The notes: a model not told the origin generated them from the sequence alone. A DNA stretch of 64,000 bases from Pelagimonas sp. (GCA_025210455.1 JAOARQ010000022.1:1-64000); one strand, 5' to 3'; counted from the first letter of the stretch, positions 16,927-26,113 are shown. A program made the numbers and translations.

Positions 16927-19236
16927 TTGTGTTCACTAATTTCCGCTAAGGTCTGCAAATGGGTGTTTGGTTCGTTTGGAAGGCGCCGGTTTTTGGGTCA
17001 TGAAATCGACAGGCTAAGTCGCCAGTTGGCGGAGTTTGATGCGCAGCAAACCCCTGCGGGGCTGCTTGTGCGGTATGCGCGTGGCAGGGTCAGACGGTTT
17101 GCCACGCGACAGATCCTGACGCTTAGTGGCGGGCTGTCGCTTGGTGTGTTGGTGTCCCCTCTTTTTGGGCTATTTGCCGGGCTGCTGGCGCTTGCTGGTG
17201 AGACGTTGGATTGCCTGTATCTGCGTCGTGTGCCGCGTTTGCTGAATCAGGGGGTGCATTTTCGACGGGTTTCGGGGCTGGCCACGCTGACAGCCGGGCT
17301 GCAGGCCATAACCATTTCCGTTTGCGTCTGGCTGGCCTGGGCAACCGGGTCAAGCGATTCAGCCATGTTCTTTTGTCTCGCTTATCTTTCGGGTGCGACG
17401 GTCAATGCGGGGATCACAATATCGTTTCACCGGCCCTCAGCGCTGGCAAGATTAGGGGTTTTTGCCACAACTTTCCTGGCGCTGTTTCTTGATCAGCTTT
17501 TGCACGAACGGTTGGATCATGATCACCTTTTGTATGATGCACTAGGGGCGGTCATCATGTTCTATCTGGTGGTTGTCTTTTTGAAATTCGTGATCAGCGG
17601 CAACCATCGGATGCGCCAGAACAGTCGCGACGTGCTGCGGCAGGGGCTGGAACTGGCACGTGTCAATGCCTCGATTCGAAATCAGCAGGCTGAATTGCGG
17701 CGGTTGGCGCTGGTGGCGCAAAGCGCTCATGATAGCGTGATCATGTCAGACACAGCCGGGCAGATAATCTGGGTGAATGATGCGTTTGAACGGGTCACAG
17801 GCTATTCCCCCCAAGAAGCGATTGGCAAAACCCCCGGTGAACTTTTGAACGGGCCGGATACCTCTCAGGACACTTCGGCTGAGATCGCAGCGGCCATCGC
17901 AGCAGGCCGGTCACATCGCGCAGAAATCGTGAACTACACCAAAGACGGGCGGCGCATCTGGGTGGAAACCAATCTTGCACCCGTTCTGGATCAGGATGGG
18001 CAAACCGAAATGGTTGTGGCCATCGAGCGCGACATTACAGCGATGAAAACCCACCAAGAGGAACTGGGCCGTGCCAAACGCGCTGCCGAGGAAAATGAGC
18101 GCGCAAAATCCAGTTTTCTCGCCAGTATGAGCCATGAAATCCGCACCCCGATGAATGGCATCATCGGCACCGCTGACCTGTTGTCTGAGCTTCCGTTGCC
18201 AGATGACGGAAAGCTATACACCCAGACCATAAAACGCTCTGCACAGGCGCTTTTGACCATAATCAACGATATTCTGGATTTCTCAAAGCTGACCGCCGAC
18301 AAACTAACACTTTCGCCTGTGCCCTTTGTCGTCGAAGATCTGGTGCATGAGGTGCTAAACCTTTTGCGCCCTCAGGCCGATGAAAAAGGGCTGGATCTGG
18401 CGGCAGATTTCGGCACGACACTGCCAGAATACCTGATGGGGGATGACGTCAGGATCCGTCAGATCCTGACGAATGTGGTGGGAAATGCGGTTAAGTTTAC
18501 AGAAGCCGGGCGGGTCGAGGTGCGACTGGATTGGGCAATGAACGGCCAGACCCCTAGATTGGATATCTACATCACCGATACCGGGGTCGGCATTCCCGAA
18601 GATCGCATCGAAAAGATTTTTGATCAGTTCGAACAGGCAGAATGCACCACAACACGGCGCTTTGGTGGCACCGGGCTGGGCCTTGCGATCTCACGCAAAT
18701 TGGCGCGCAATATGGATGGCGATATCACCGCCACGTCAACATTGGGCGAGGGGACTTGTTTTCACATTACGCTGAAACTTGCTCAGGCGGAAAACCCCGC
18801 GAAGACCCTGTCAGATGCTGAAGATGCAACCAAACCAATCGAGATCAATCTGGAAGGCGCCAAGGTCTTGCTGGCGGAAGACAATGAAACCAACCGCATG
18901 CTGGTAGGCAAGTTCCTCAATACAACCGGGGTTGATCTGATCACCGCAGTGAATGGCAAACAGGCGGTTGATATGGTCGATACCCATCACCCTGATATCG
19001 TGCTGATGGATATGTCGATGCCCGAAATGGACGGGCCCGACGCCACCCGTGCGATCAGGCAGCTCTCAGCGCCGCAGCCGCGTATCATTGCGCTGACAGC
19101 GAACGCCTATGAAACAGATCGCAAGCTTTGCCTAAGTGCCGGGATGGATGCCTTTTTGACCAAACCTATACGCAAGCAAATCCTGATCCGCGAAATCACC
19201 AGACAGTTTGAAAAACTGAAAGATATGCCAATTTGA
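16927..19236 (+). CDS. Hybrid sensor histidine kinase with PAS and receiver domains
   Basis: The open frame gives 769 residues from a TTG at 16927; a GTG at 16963 in the same frame is the likelier start because AAGG lies 12 bases before it. The N-terminal part (about 60-225) has several hydrophobic segments forming a membrane sensor. Then come PAS (about 262-370, IIWVNDAFERVTGYSPQEA), a short coiled coil, HisKA with His403 in SMSHEIRTPMNG, HATPase (DTGVGIPEDR, GTGLGLAIS), and a receiver domain with Asp695 in IVLMDMSMPEMDG. A separate phosphotransfer protein is not encoded nearby, so the output pathway is unknown. Signal unknown. Confidence 0.9.
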   Translation: MCSLISAKVCKWVFGSFGRRRFLGHEIDRLSRQLAEFDAQQTPAGLLVRYARGRVRRFATRQILTLSGGLSLGVLVSPLFGLFAGLLALAGETLDCLYLRRVPRLLNQGVHFRRVSGLATLTAGLQAITISVCVWLAWATGSSDSAMFFCLAYLSGATVNAGITISFHRPSALARLGVFATTFLALFLDQLLHERLDHDHLLYDALGAVIMFYLVVVFLKFVISGNHRMRQNSRDVLRQGLELARVNASIRNQQAELRRLALVAQSAHDSVIMSDTAGQIIWVNDAFERVTGYSPQEAIGKTPGELLNGPDTSQDTSAEIAAAIAAGRSHRAEIVNYTKDGRRIWVETNLAPVLDQDGQTEMVVAIERDITAMKTHQEELGRAKRAAEENERAKSSFLASMSHEIRTPMNGIIGTADLLSELPLPDDGKLYTQTIKRSAQALLTIINDILDFSKLTADKLTLSPVPFVVEDLVHEVLNLLRPQADEKGLDLAADFGTTLPEYLMGDDVRIRQILTNVVGNAVKFTEAGRVEVRLDWAMNGQTPRLDIYITDTGVGIPEDRIEKIFDQFEQAECTTTRRFGGTGLGLAISRKLARNMDGDITATSTLGEGTCFHITLKLAQAENPAKTLSDAEDATKPIEINLEGAKVLLAEDNETNRMLVGKFLNTTGVDLITAVNGKQAVDMVDTHHPDIVLMDMSMPEMDGPDATRAIRQLSAPQPRIIALTANAYETDRKLCLSAGMDAFLTKPIRKQILIREITRQFEKLKDMPI

Positions 19237-19264
19237 AACTGGCGAAAGCCGTTAGAGTCGGGGC

Positions 19265-20125
19265 CTAACAACAGCTGCGAAAACGCGTGACAATTGTATC
19301 CAGCACCTCTTCGGGGGGGCGCAGCCACCAGGTGTTGGCCGAGAAAATTTCGACCTCACACAGGCCTGAATAGCCAGCGCTTTCCACCGCATTGCGCAAT
19401 GCCTTCAGATCAGCAACCCCATCGCCCATCATTCCCCTGTCGAGCAGGATATCACTGGTATCAGCCAGCCAGTCACACAGATGGAAGCCAAGGATCCGCC
19501 CTTTGCCACGTGTCGCCAGCGTCTGGGCCAAGGTTGTGTCCCACCAGACATGATACACATCAATGGCAATACCGACATTCGGGGCATCCACCGCATCACA
19601 AACGTTCAGCGCGTCCGCCGCCGTCATGATGCAGGTGCGGTTTCCGGCTGTGGCTGGGCTAAGAGGCTCCAAAGCCAGTTTGACTCCACGCTCTGCCGCG
19701 TAGCCAGCGGCGCGTGCCACACGGTCTGCGAGGATTTTCTGGCTTTCCAACACGCCTTTGGTGCCGGGCTCTGGCCCGCCAGTGACGATGGTCAGCACAT
19801 CCGTACCCAAAGCCGCTGCCTCATCAATTGAGCGGTGAAAGTCATCCATAATCTCGGGTTCACTTGGGAGAGCAAGCGGCCCGGTCAGGAACGGTGTGCG
19901 ACACAGGCCCACCACCTGAAGACCTGCAGCGCGGGTACGCGCGCCAATTTCCACCTCGCGACCTGCCAGTTCCCGGCGCCAGAAAGTGATCCCGCCATAG
20001 CCACGTTCTGCGCAGGCGTCGATCACCTGCTCGGGCGACCAGCCAGCGCCATGGCCTTCCAGATTATGGCCCAGCGTTGCAGTGTTTAACGCCAGCGTGG
20101 AATGATCCTGAGAAAAGTCGCGCAT
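19265..20125 (-). CDS. Sugar phosphate isomerase/epimerase-like TIM barrel
   Basis: This 286-residue protein is of the xylose-isomerase-like TIM-barrel superfamily (IolE/Hyi type). Metal ligands are suggested by LALEPLSP (Glu), NVGIAIDVYHVWWD (Asp, His), ILGFHLCDWL (His, Asp) and GLCEVEIFS (Glu). Enzymes of this group isomerise or epimerise sugars, hydroxypyruvate or keto-inositols. It is the last gene of the leftward operon acyl-CoA dehydrogenase - SDR - DUF993 - this gene, with three bases between it and the DUF993 gene. It should act on the same compound as DUF993, but the substrate is unknown. Confidence 0.82.
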   Translation of the reverse strand: MRDFSQDHSTLALNTATLGHNLEGHGAGWSPEQVIDACAERGYGGITFWRRELAGREVEIGARTRAAGLQVVGLCRTPFLTGPLALPSEPEIMDDFHRSIDEAAALGTDVLTIVTGGPEPGTKGVLESQKILADRVARAAGYAAERGVKLALEPLSPATAGNRTCIMTAADALNVCDAVDAPNVGIAIDVYHVWWDTTLAQTLATRGKGRILGFHLCDWLADTSDILLDRGMMGDGVADLKALRNAVESAGYSGLCEVEIFSANTWWLRPPEEVLDTIVTRFRSCC

Positions 20126-20128
20126 CTG

Positions 20129-21277
20129 TCAAACGCCGTAGAGTTTCAGCATATGCCCCATGCGCGCGACTGCCAGATCTGGATCACGCAGCAGGCCACA
20201 TCCATCTGCCATTTTAAAGCAATCGGTGAAATACGGCAAAGAGCGCGCGGCCTGCGCGCCGTTCAGCATCACAAAGTGATCCTGAAAGCCGTTTAGCCAA
20301 GCCAGAAAGACCACCCCGGTCTTATAGTACTGCGTCGGCGCACGGAAGATATGCCGCGCCAGCGGCACGGTCGGATCCAGCGTCTTGCGGAACGTGTCGG
20401 TATCCCCTTCACTGAGTTTACTGACCGCATAGGCGGCTGCGGGCGCAAGCGGATCAAAGATACCAAGCAGCGCATGTGAATAGCCCTGATCATCACCCTC
20501 GATCAGTTCGGGGTAGTTGAAATCATCGCCGGTGTACATTTTGACCCCAGCGGGCAGACGACGGCGCAGCTGGATTTCCTTGTCGGCATCCAGAAGGGAA
20601 ATCTTGATGCCATCCACTTTGGCGGCATTGGTTTCGATAATCTGAACAACAGTGTCCAGCGTCGCGTCGAAATCATCGCTGCCCCAATACCCTGCCAGTT
20701 GCGGATCAAACATGTCCCCTAGCCAGTGCAGAATAACAGGTTCGTCGCATTCGTTCAGCACATCGGTGTAAATTCTGACATAGTCATCAGCGCTTTGCGC
20801 CACCCAGGCCAGCGCGCGCGAAGCCATCAGGATCAACCGGCCGCCCACGGCCTGAATGGCTTCTACCTGTTCCAGATAGGCACGCCGCACATCATCGAGG
20901 TTGCGCGCTGCTGCTGGATCAAGGTGATCCGTGCCACAGCCATTGGCAACCAGCGCCTCTGGCAGCTCTTCTTTAGTGCGGCGGATCAGTTCCAACGCAC
21001 CTGTCCAATCCAGACCCATGCCGCGTTGCGCAGTGTCCATGGCTTCGGCGATCCCCATGCCCATGCCCGCCAGATAGTGACGGAACTCCATAGTCTTGGC
21101 CCAGTCAACACTGGCCGGACCGGTTGGATCATGATCCCCAAAGGGATCGGCAACCACATGCGCCGCTGAATACAATACGCGGGCAGAGTTTTCTGTCAGC
21201 TTAGAAGGGGCAACCGGTGTGCCGGTCAGAGTGTAGGGGTGCAGCACCCCCTGCGTGTCGGGCAGCTGGATCTTCAT
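20129..21277 (-). CDS. DUF993 protein, dihydrodipicolinate synthase/aldolase-like
   Basis: The protein has 382 residues from the ATG at 21277, with GAGG seven bases upstream; a TTG directly before it is also in frame. The sequence matches the DUF993 family, which is annotated as a relative of dihydrodipicolinate synthase and keto-acid aldolases. The barrel region includes VDGIKISLLDADKEI, with a Lys in the position expected for a Schiff base, then VKMYTGDDFNYPELI. A lyase splitting a keto-sugar or keto-acid would fit, but no reaction has been established to my knowledge. It lies between the SDR and the TIM-barrel isomerase in one operon, and is the most informative unknown of the catabolic island. 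Confidence 0.8.
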   Translation of the reverse strand: MKIQLPDTQGVLHPYTLTGTPVAPSKLTENSARVLYSAAHVVADPFGDHDPTGPASVDWAKTMEFRHYLAGMGMGIAEAMDTAQRGMGLDWTGALELIRRTKEELPEALVANGCGTDHLDPAAARNLDDVRRAYLEQVEAIQAVGGRLILMASRALAWVAQSADDYVRIYTDVLNECDEPVILHWLGDMFDPQLAGYWGSDDFDATLDTVVQIIETNAAKVDGIKISLLDADKEIQLRRRLPAGVKMYTGDDFNYPELIEGDDQGYSHALLGIFDPLAPAAAYAVSKLSEGDTDTFRKTLDPTVPLARHIFRAPTQYYKTGVVFLAWLNGFQDHFVMLNGAQAARSLPYFTDCFKMADGCGLLRDPDLAVARMGHMLKLYGV

Positions 21278-21286
21278 CAAAATACC

Positions 21287-22057
21287 TCAGTAGCGGGGTA
21301 CAAGCATACCGGCATCTGCCGAAATGACCTGTCCGGTGGTGTAGGGAAGCTTGCCGCTGGCAAGGGATGCAATAACGCCCCCCATATCTTCGGGCTGGCC
21401 AACGCGCGGGAATAGTGTCAGCCCATCTTTGGCGCGTTGATCATACATCTCGATCACAGGGGCGGTCATTTCAGTGGCGATCAGACCGGGCTGAACATCA
21501 TAAACAGCAATGTTTTCCTGCCCCAGGCGCACTGCAAAGGTTTTTGACACCATCGCGGCGGCGGCCTTAGAGGCGCAGTATTCCGCCCGCGGCACTGCAA
21601 CAGCCACCGCATTTGATGAGGTCACATTCACAATCGCATGAAATAGCGCGGCATCGCGTTCCCGCGCCAGCAAGCGTTTGGCAAAGGACTGAGACAAAAA
21701 AAACATGGCCTTGGTGTTCACCGCCATGCATCGGTCATAGCTTTCTTCGCTTACCTCAAGAAGATCGCCCCGCTGGAGAACTCCCACGCCTGCATTATTG
21801 ACCAATGTGGTCAAAGGCCCCAGTTTATCTTCGATACGAGCCAGTTGGGCATCGTGCGACGCCAGATCCGTCACATCAAAGGCGCAGCCCATGGCAGGTA
21901 CACCTTCGGCTTGCACCAGTTTTACGGCATTGGCCAATTCGTCATCATCAAATGGGCCGTTCAGGGCGATGGCGAATCCTTCACGCGCCAGGGCAACAGC
22001 AGCAGCCAGGCCAATCCCACGCGATGATCCGGTAACAAGAGCAACCTGCTGCGTCAT
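21287..22057 (-). CDS. Short-chain dehydrogenase/reductase (FabG-like)
   Basis: This 256-residue classical SDR has the cofactor motif ALVTGSSRGIGLAAA (residues 6-20), NNAGVG, the catalytic Ser in NVTSSNA, and Tyr-x3-Lys in YCASKAAA, ending in VISADAGMLVPRY. It oxidises or reduces a hydroxyl or keto group with NAD(P)H. It overlaps the acyl-CoA dehydrogenase gene by four bases and is nine bases from the DUF993 gene. A 3-hydroxyacyl or polyol substrate is plausible. Confidence 0.88.
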   Translation of the reverse strand: MTQQVALVTGSSRGIGLAAAVALAREGFAIALNGPFDDDELANAVKLVQAEGVPAMGCAFDVTDLASHDAQLARIEDKLGPLTTLVNNAGVGVLQRGDLLEVSEESYDRCMAVNTKAMFFLSQSFAKRLLARERDAALFHAIVNVTSSNAVAVAVPRAEYCASKAAAAMVSKTFAVRLGQENIAVYDVQPGLIATEMTAPVIEMYDQRAKDGLTLFPRVGQPEDMGGVIASLASGKLPYTTGQVISADAGMLVPRY

Positions 22058-23199
22058 ACCTGCGCCCCCTTTGAAACCAGCTCACGCGCGATGATCATAC
22101 GCTGGATCTGGTTTGTGCCCTCATAGATCTGAGTGATCTTCGCATCGCGATACAGGCGCTCGACCTCAAAGCCGCGAATATAGCCTGATCCGCCAAAGAC
22201 CTGCACCGCATCCGCCGAGCGCGCCACAGCCATGTCGCCAGCAAAGCATTTTGCCATAGAGCAGGCTTTGGTGGCATCTTGCCCTTTGTCCAGTTTGTAA
22301 GCGGCAGAAAGCACAAGCAGGCGCGCCGCTTCTACATCTTTGGCGATATCGGCCAGCAACCATTGCACACCCTGAAATTCCGAAATGGCTTTGTTGAACT
22401 GCTTGCGCTGCTGGGCATATTCGGTGGCCGCTTCCAACCCGGCCTGCCCGATGCCAACCGCCAGCGCGGCGATCCCAATGCGGCCTTTATCGAGGACACT
22501 CATCATCATATGGAACCCGCGCCCTTCTGAGCCTAACAGCGCATCGGCAGGTAGGCGCACGTCGTCGAATGACAGTGGCCCCACCTGACTGGCGCGCTGA
22601 CCCATTTTGATCTCCTTTGGGCCACGGGTGACCCCATCAGAGTGCAGATCAACAATGAAAATCGACATGCCGCGATGACCTGCCTCTGGATCTGTGCGGG
22701 CCAGAACAAAGCCCACATCTGCAACAGGGGCATTGTGGATCCAGATTTTGCCACCGTTCAGCACCCAGCCATCGCCATCACGCACAGCGGTGGTACGAAT
22801 GCCCGACACATCGGTGCCAGCCTCAGGTTCGGTAATACAATAGGCAGGACGGATCTTGGCGGCCAGCATGCCACCCAACCATTTATCCCGCTGCACGTCG
22901 GTGCCATGGCGCACGAGAAGGGTCGAAACCAGCTCGAGTAGGCCGCATTGATCTGCCACAGAAGCATAGCCACGCGATAGTTCTTCCATCACCAGCGCGT
23001 AGGTGACGGTGTCAAATCCCGGGCCACCCATGTCTTCGGGAACGCCAATGCCGAACAGACCCAATTCGCCCATCTGATCGTAGATTTCCGTTGGAAACCG
23101 CGAATCGCGATCCAGTTCCTCGGCCAGAGGGCGGACGACCTCTTGTGCGAATTGCCGGGTCATATCACGAACTTGTTCATGTGTTTCCGTCAGGAACAT
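22054..23199 (-). CDS. Acyl-CoA dehydrogenase
   Basis: This 381-residue flavoprotein has the family motifs YCITEPEAGTDVSGIRT (FAD and substrate contact), KIWIHNAPVADVGFVLART, the C-terminal VQVFGGSGYIRGFEVERLYRD, and the catalytic glutamate in ITQIYEGTNQIQRM. It introduces a 2,3-double bond into an acyl-CoA and passes electrons to ETF. It is the first gene of the leftward catabolic operon. Its start (AGAGG upstream) is 25 bases from the palindrome at 23224, so it is likely repressed by the TetR protein. A short or branched acyl-CoA is the probable substrate class. Confidence 0.92.
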   Translation of the reverse strand: MFLTETHEQVRDMTRQFAQEVVRPLAEELDRDSRFPTEIYDQMGELGLFGIGVPEDMGGPGFDTVTYALVMEELSRGYASVADQCGLLELVSTLLVRHGTDVQRDKWLGGMLAAKIRPAYCITEPEAGTDVSGIRTTAVRDGDGWVLNGGKIWIHNAPVADVGFVLARTDPEAGHRGMSIFIVDLHSDGVTRGPKEIKMGQRASQVGPLSFDDVRLPADALLGSEGRGFHMMMSVLDKGRIGIAALAVGIGQAGLEAATEYAQQRKQFNKAISEFQGVQWLLADIAKDVEAARLLVLSAAYKLDKGQDATKACSMAKCFAGDMAVARSADAVQVFGGSGYIRGFEVERLYRDAKITQIYEGTNQIQRMIIARELVSKGAQV

Positions 23200-23223
23200 G
23201 GCGCGCCTCTTCTGCTTTCATAC

Positions 23224-23241
23224 AGTAACTGGTTAGTTACT
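23224..23241. promoter_or_regulatory. TetR-type operator, copy 1 (in front of the acyl-CoA dehydrogenase)
   Basis: AGTAACT-GGTT-AGTTACT is a perfect palindrome of seven-base arms. Its 16-base core, GTAACTGGTTAGTTAC, is identical to the one at 37313-37328, 14 kb away, in front of the CoA transferase. Two further variants occur at 23361 and 37224. The location in promoters of the island points to the TetR regulator encoded at 25475. Confidence 0.75.
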
Positions 23242-23360
23242 AATAGGATGTCAGAAAACCACCCGTCAAGCATCTTGTCCACGTCTCACCATGCAAAGAG
23301 GTGCTGACAATCCCCCAAGCGCGCGCGATCAGTCTTGATCCAAAGGCAGGCTTAAGATAA

Positions 23361-23376
23361 ATAACCATTCAGTTAC
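23361..23376. promoter_or_regulatory. TetR-type operator, degenerate copy 2 (in front of the aldo/keto reductase)
   Basis: ATAACCATTCAGTTAC matches the shared palindrome at the outer positions (TAAC-N6-GTTA), with the first base changed. It lies 94 bases before the reductase start at 23470 and about 120 bases from copy 1, so the divergent promoters of the acyl-CoA dehydrogenase and reductase units each have a site. Confidence 0.55.
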
Positions 23377-23469
23377 TTGCGCCATATTGCGATTGTCGCA
23401 TTATGGCAAAGCGTCAGGCAGGGCGGCGTTGCACACACCCCCATCTGATTTGAAAAAGGGAGGCCGGGT

Positions 23470-24486
23470 ATGAACCCGAACAGCAAAAACAAATTTGGTC
23501 GCGTTGACCTTGAAGTTACAGCCTTTGGCTTTGGCACAGCACCTGTTGGCAATATTTTCCGCGAAATTGATGAACAGACATCCACGGCAATGTATGATCA
23601 CGCCTGGGACGCCGGGGTGCGCTACTTTGATACCGCCCCCATGTATGGCCACGGCCTGTCTGAACTGCGCACCGGGCAGAACCTGCGCTGGAAAAACCGT
23701 GATGAGCTGGTGCTGTCCTCCAAGGTGGGGCGCCTTTTGAAACCCGCCAAGCGCAGCGAAATCAACTTTGAACCCTGGACCAATGCCGCGCCATTCACCA
23801 TGGAATTCGACTATTCCTATGATGGTGTGATGCGGTCCTTTGAGGACAGCCTGCAACGTCTGGCGCTAGAGCGCATGGACATCTGCTTTATCCACGACAT
23901 TGATGTCTTTACCCGCGGTGATGAACAGCCCGAAGTCTTCAAACAGGCGATGGATGGGGCCTATAAAGCGCTGGAAAGCCTGCGGGATCAAGGTGTCGTC
24001 AAAGCCATCGGCGTTGGCGTAAACGAATGGGAAGTCTGCCACGCCGCCCTGGAGCAGCGTGATTTTGACTGCTTCCTACTGGCGGGTCGCTACACGCTGC
24101 TGGAACAAGAGGCTCTGGATAAGTTCCTACCCCTTTGCGAGGAACGCGGCGCAGCTGTGGTTGTTGGCGGCGGGTTCAACTCGGGCATTCTGGCCACTGG
24201 GGCAAAAGAAGGGGCGAAATACAACTACGCCCCTGCACCCGCAGAGATCATGCAGAAGGTCGCCAAGATCGAAGAGGTCTGTGCCGAGTATAACGTGCCC
24301 CTTGCGGCGGCGGCGCTGCAATTTGTGGTCGCCCATCCGGCGGTCCCCTCTTTCATGGCGGGGACACGCACCGTTGAGCAATTGCAGCAGAACCTCGCCT
24401 GGTTCAGCCACGACATTCCTGCGCAGTTCTGGGCTGATCTGAAAGCCAAAGGCCTGCTGCGCGAAGATGCGCCAACCCCGGCATGA
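23470..24486 (+). CDS. Aldo/keto reductase (D-threo-aldose/pyridoxal dehydrogenase-like)
   Basis: This 338-residue aldo/keto reductase has the tetrad segments VRYFDTAPMYGHGLSE (Asp, Tyr), VLSSKVGRLL (Lys) and MDICFIHDID (His), and a C-terminal FMAGTRTVEQLQQNL cofactor loop. The sequence is closest in style to the L-fucose/D-threo-aldose 1-dehydrogenase and pyridoxal 4-dehydrogenase group, which oxidise cyclic sugars to lactones. GGGAGG supports the ATG. It starts the short rightward unit with the MaoC and GlcG-like genes and is preceded by an operator-like site. An aldose or cyclic polyol intermediate is a fair guess. Confidence 0.88.
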   Translation: MNPNSKNKFGRVDLEVTAFGFGTAPVGNIFREIDEQTSTAMYDHAWDAGVRYFDTAPMYGHGLSELRTGQNLRWKNRDELVLSSKVGRLLKPAKRSEINFEPWTNAAPFTMEFDYSYDGVMRSFEDSLQRLALERMDICFIHDIDVFTRGDEQPEVFKQAMDGAYKALESLRDQGVVKAIGVGVNEWEVCHAALEQRDFDCFLLAGRYTLLEQEALDKFLPLCEERGAAVVVGGGFNSGILATGAKEGAKYNYAPAPAEIMQKVAKIEEVCAEYNVPLAAAALQFVVAHPAVPSFMAGTRTVEQLQQNLAWFSHDIPAQFWADLKAKGLLREDAPTPA

Positions 24487-24508
24487 TCGCAGATCGGAGC
24501 GCGCACTG

Positions 24509-24976
24509 ATGACACGACATCTAAGGGGGGCGGCCTTGCCCCCCGGTGTATACGGCTATGATGACCTAGCCATTGGGGATTGGATTGACGCCGGATCTGC
24601 CCAGGTCACCGCAGAGTTGATCGACCAATTCGCTGCGGTATCAGGGGATCGCTATGCGCTGCATATGGATGCGGCTTTCGCTGCCGAGAAGGGCTTTGAC
24701 GACCGTGTGGCCCACGGGCTCTTGGTGCTGTCGATGGTGGACGGTCTCAAAAACAACGCACCTGCGCGGCTGGACGGTCTGGTCTCTATGGGATGGAACT
24801 GGCGGTTTGAGGCGCCGGTTCTTGCCGGGGATCAGATACATGCAAAGCTGACCATCGTGGGCAAACGCAAAAGCTCATCCGGGGACAAAGGCATCTTGCG
24901 CACACAGTTTGATATCACCAACCAAACCGGCATATTGGTGCAAAGCGGAACCAATGAACTGCTGTTTGCGCTGTAA
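24509..24976 (+). CDS. MaoC-like (R)-specific enoyl-CoA hydratase
   Basis: The protein has 155 residues from the ATG at 24509; an in-frame ATG at 24467 lies inside the previous gene. It has a single hot-dog domain with the hydratase-2 motif around residues 40-70 (YALHMDAAFAAEKGFDDRVAHGLLV), where Asp and His form the active site, and a final strand GTNELLFAL. It adds water to an enoyl-CoA. With the acyl-CoA dehydrogenase across the operator and the CoA transferase and hydratase at 37-40 kb, it supplies a beta-oxidation-like step. Confidence 0.85.
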   Translation: MTRHLRGAALPPGVYGYDDLAIGDWIDAGSAQVTAELIDQFAAVSGDRYALHMDAAFAAEKGFDDRVAHGLLVLSMVDGLKNNAPARLDGLVSMGWNWRFEAPVLAGDQIHAKLTIVGKRKSSSGDKGILRTQFDITNQTGILVQSGTNELLFAL

Positions 24977-25000
24977 CCACGACGTTCAGAAAGCACAGAA

Positions 25001-25432
25001 ATGAATAGCTTTACACATCGCTCGATCACGCATGGGGCTGCGCAGGCGCTGGTGACTGCGGCACTGGAATACGCGCAAACAAATGGCTGGGCCGTGGCAG
25101 CAGCGGTCTGCGACCCGCAAGGGGGTTTGGTATCCTTTGGCCGAGATGATACATCTGCCCCACCCATCGGTGGATTTGCGCAGGACAAAGCCTATACCGC
25201 CGCTACCCTGCGCAAACCCTCGGCCGAGTTCGGCGAAGGCATGTTGAAAAGCCCCACACTCAGCCTGGGCGTGGGAACACGGGATCGTTTTATTACCTGG
25301 GGTGGGGGCCTGCCGATCTATGAGGATGGAATTCTGATTGGGGCCCTGGGTGTGTCCGGTGCGAAAGAGCATGAAGACATCGAATGCGCCACTGCTGTGA
25401 TTGAACGGGCTGGCTTGTCTGTCAGGGTTTAA
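25001..25432 (+). CDS. GlcG/HbpS-family protein
   Basis: This 143-residue GlcG/HbpS (DUF336) domain protein has ALEYAQTNGWAVAAAVCDPQGGLVSFGRDD at the N-terminal side, AYTAATLRKPSAEFG, and GGGLPIYEDGILIGALGVSGAKEHED at the end, the hallmark of the family. Members are found in many catabolic operons (glycolate, propanediol) and some bind haem, but the biochemical role is unsettled. It has no signal peptide. It is the last gene of the reductase-MaoC unit and converges with the TetR gene. Confidence 0.88.
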   Translation: MNSFTHRSITHGAAQALVTAALEYAQTNGWAVAAAVCDPQGGLVSFGRDDTSAPPIGGFAQDKAYTAATLRKPSAEFGEGMLKSPTLSLGVGTRDRFITWGGGLPIYEDGILIGALGVSGAKEHEDIECATAVIERAGLSVRV

Positions 25433-25444
25433 TAGTCAAAATCA

Positions 25445-25480
25445 GATTAGGGTCTGGATGTATTCATCCTGACCTTAATC
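25445..25480. terminator. Hairpin between convergent GlcG-like and TetR genes
   Basis: The arms at 25445-25460 and 25465-25480 can pair over 16 bases with two mismatches around the loop TATT; the right arm includes the TetR stop codon. It is symmetrical enough to serve both strands. T-runs are weak, so it is a likely but not classic terminator. Confidence 0.5.
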
Positions 25481-26113
25481 CGCTGCCACCAACCGCATGA
25501 TGGTTTCAACGTTGAAATCAATCCGGGTATCAAGTGCGTCTCGATCCATCAGATCGCGATCAAAAAGATAAGAGCCGGTAAAGCGGTTGGTCAGGTAATA
25601 ATAGCCGATCGCAGCGATGGTAATGTTCAGTTGTGTTGCATCGATTCCGGCGCGAAATTCACCCGCCTTTTCACCGCGCTCAAGAATGTCAGCCACCATA
25701 TCAACCAGCCCGCGCATGGTCTGGGGCAGGGTTTTCAGTCCCTTGATATGTTTCGCACGGTGCAGGTTTTCGCTGTTTACCAAGGTGATGAATTCAGGAT
25801 TCTTCAGATAATAAGACCAGGTGAATCGGACTAATTTTTCCAAAGCGTCGCGCGGGGGCATATCATCCAGTTTAAGCCGCTGTTCAGCATCGCGGATATC
25901 CAGATAGGCCTCTTCGAGAACGGCGCAGAACAGTTCTTCTTTGCCGCCAAAATAGTGGTAAATCATACGCTTGTTGGCATTTGCCCGTTCGGCAATTTCA
26001 TCCACACGCGCCCCGCCAAGCCCACTTTTTGCAAACTCTTTTTTCGCCGCCAGAAGGATCCGGGCTCTGGTGGCTTCAGCGTCTCTTTTGCGTTTTTTGG
26101 TGGCTTCAGCCAT
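25475..26113 (-). CDS. TetR-family repressor, likely regulator of the catabolic island
   Basis: The protein has 212 residues from the ATG at 26113 (AAGGA upstream); the open frame continues to 26287 but the extra 58 residues are not family-like. The N-terminal TetR helix-turn-helix spans about residues 14-60 (ARILLAAKKEFAKSGLGGARVDEIAERANANKRMIYHYFGGKEEL), preceded by a basic arm KKRKRDAE. The C-terminal ligand domain resembles RutR/NemR-like members. It is the only TetR gene inside the island and the palindromes at 23224, 23361, 37224 and 37313 are TetR-sized, so it is the best candidate repressor. The inducer, perhaps an acyl-CoA or the substrate, is unknown. Confidence 0.9.
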   Translation of the reverse strand: MAEATKKRKRDAEATRARILLAAKKEFAKSGLGGARVDEIAERANANKRMIYHYFGGKEELFCAVLEEAYLDIRDAEQRLKLDDMPPRDALEKLVRFTWSYYLKNPEFITLVNSENLHRAKHIKGLKTLPQTMRGLVDMVADILERGEKAGEFRAGIDATQLNITIAAIGYYYLTNRFTGSYLFDRDLMDRDALDTRIDFNVETIMRLVAAD

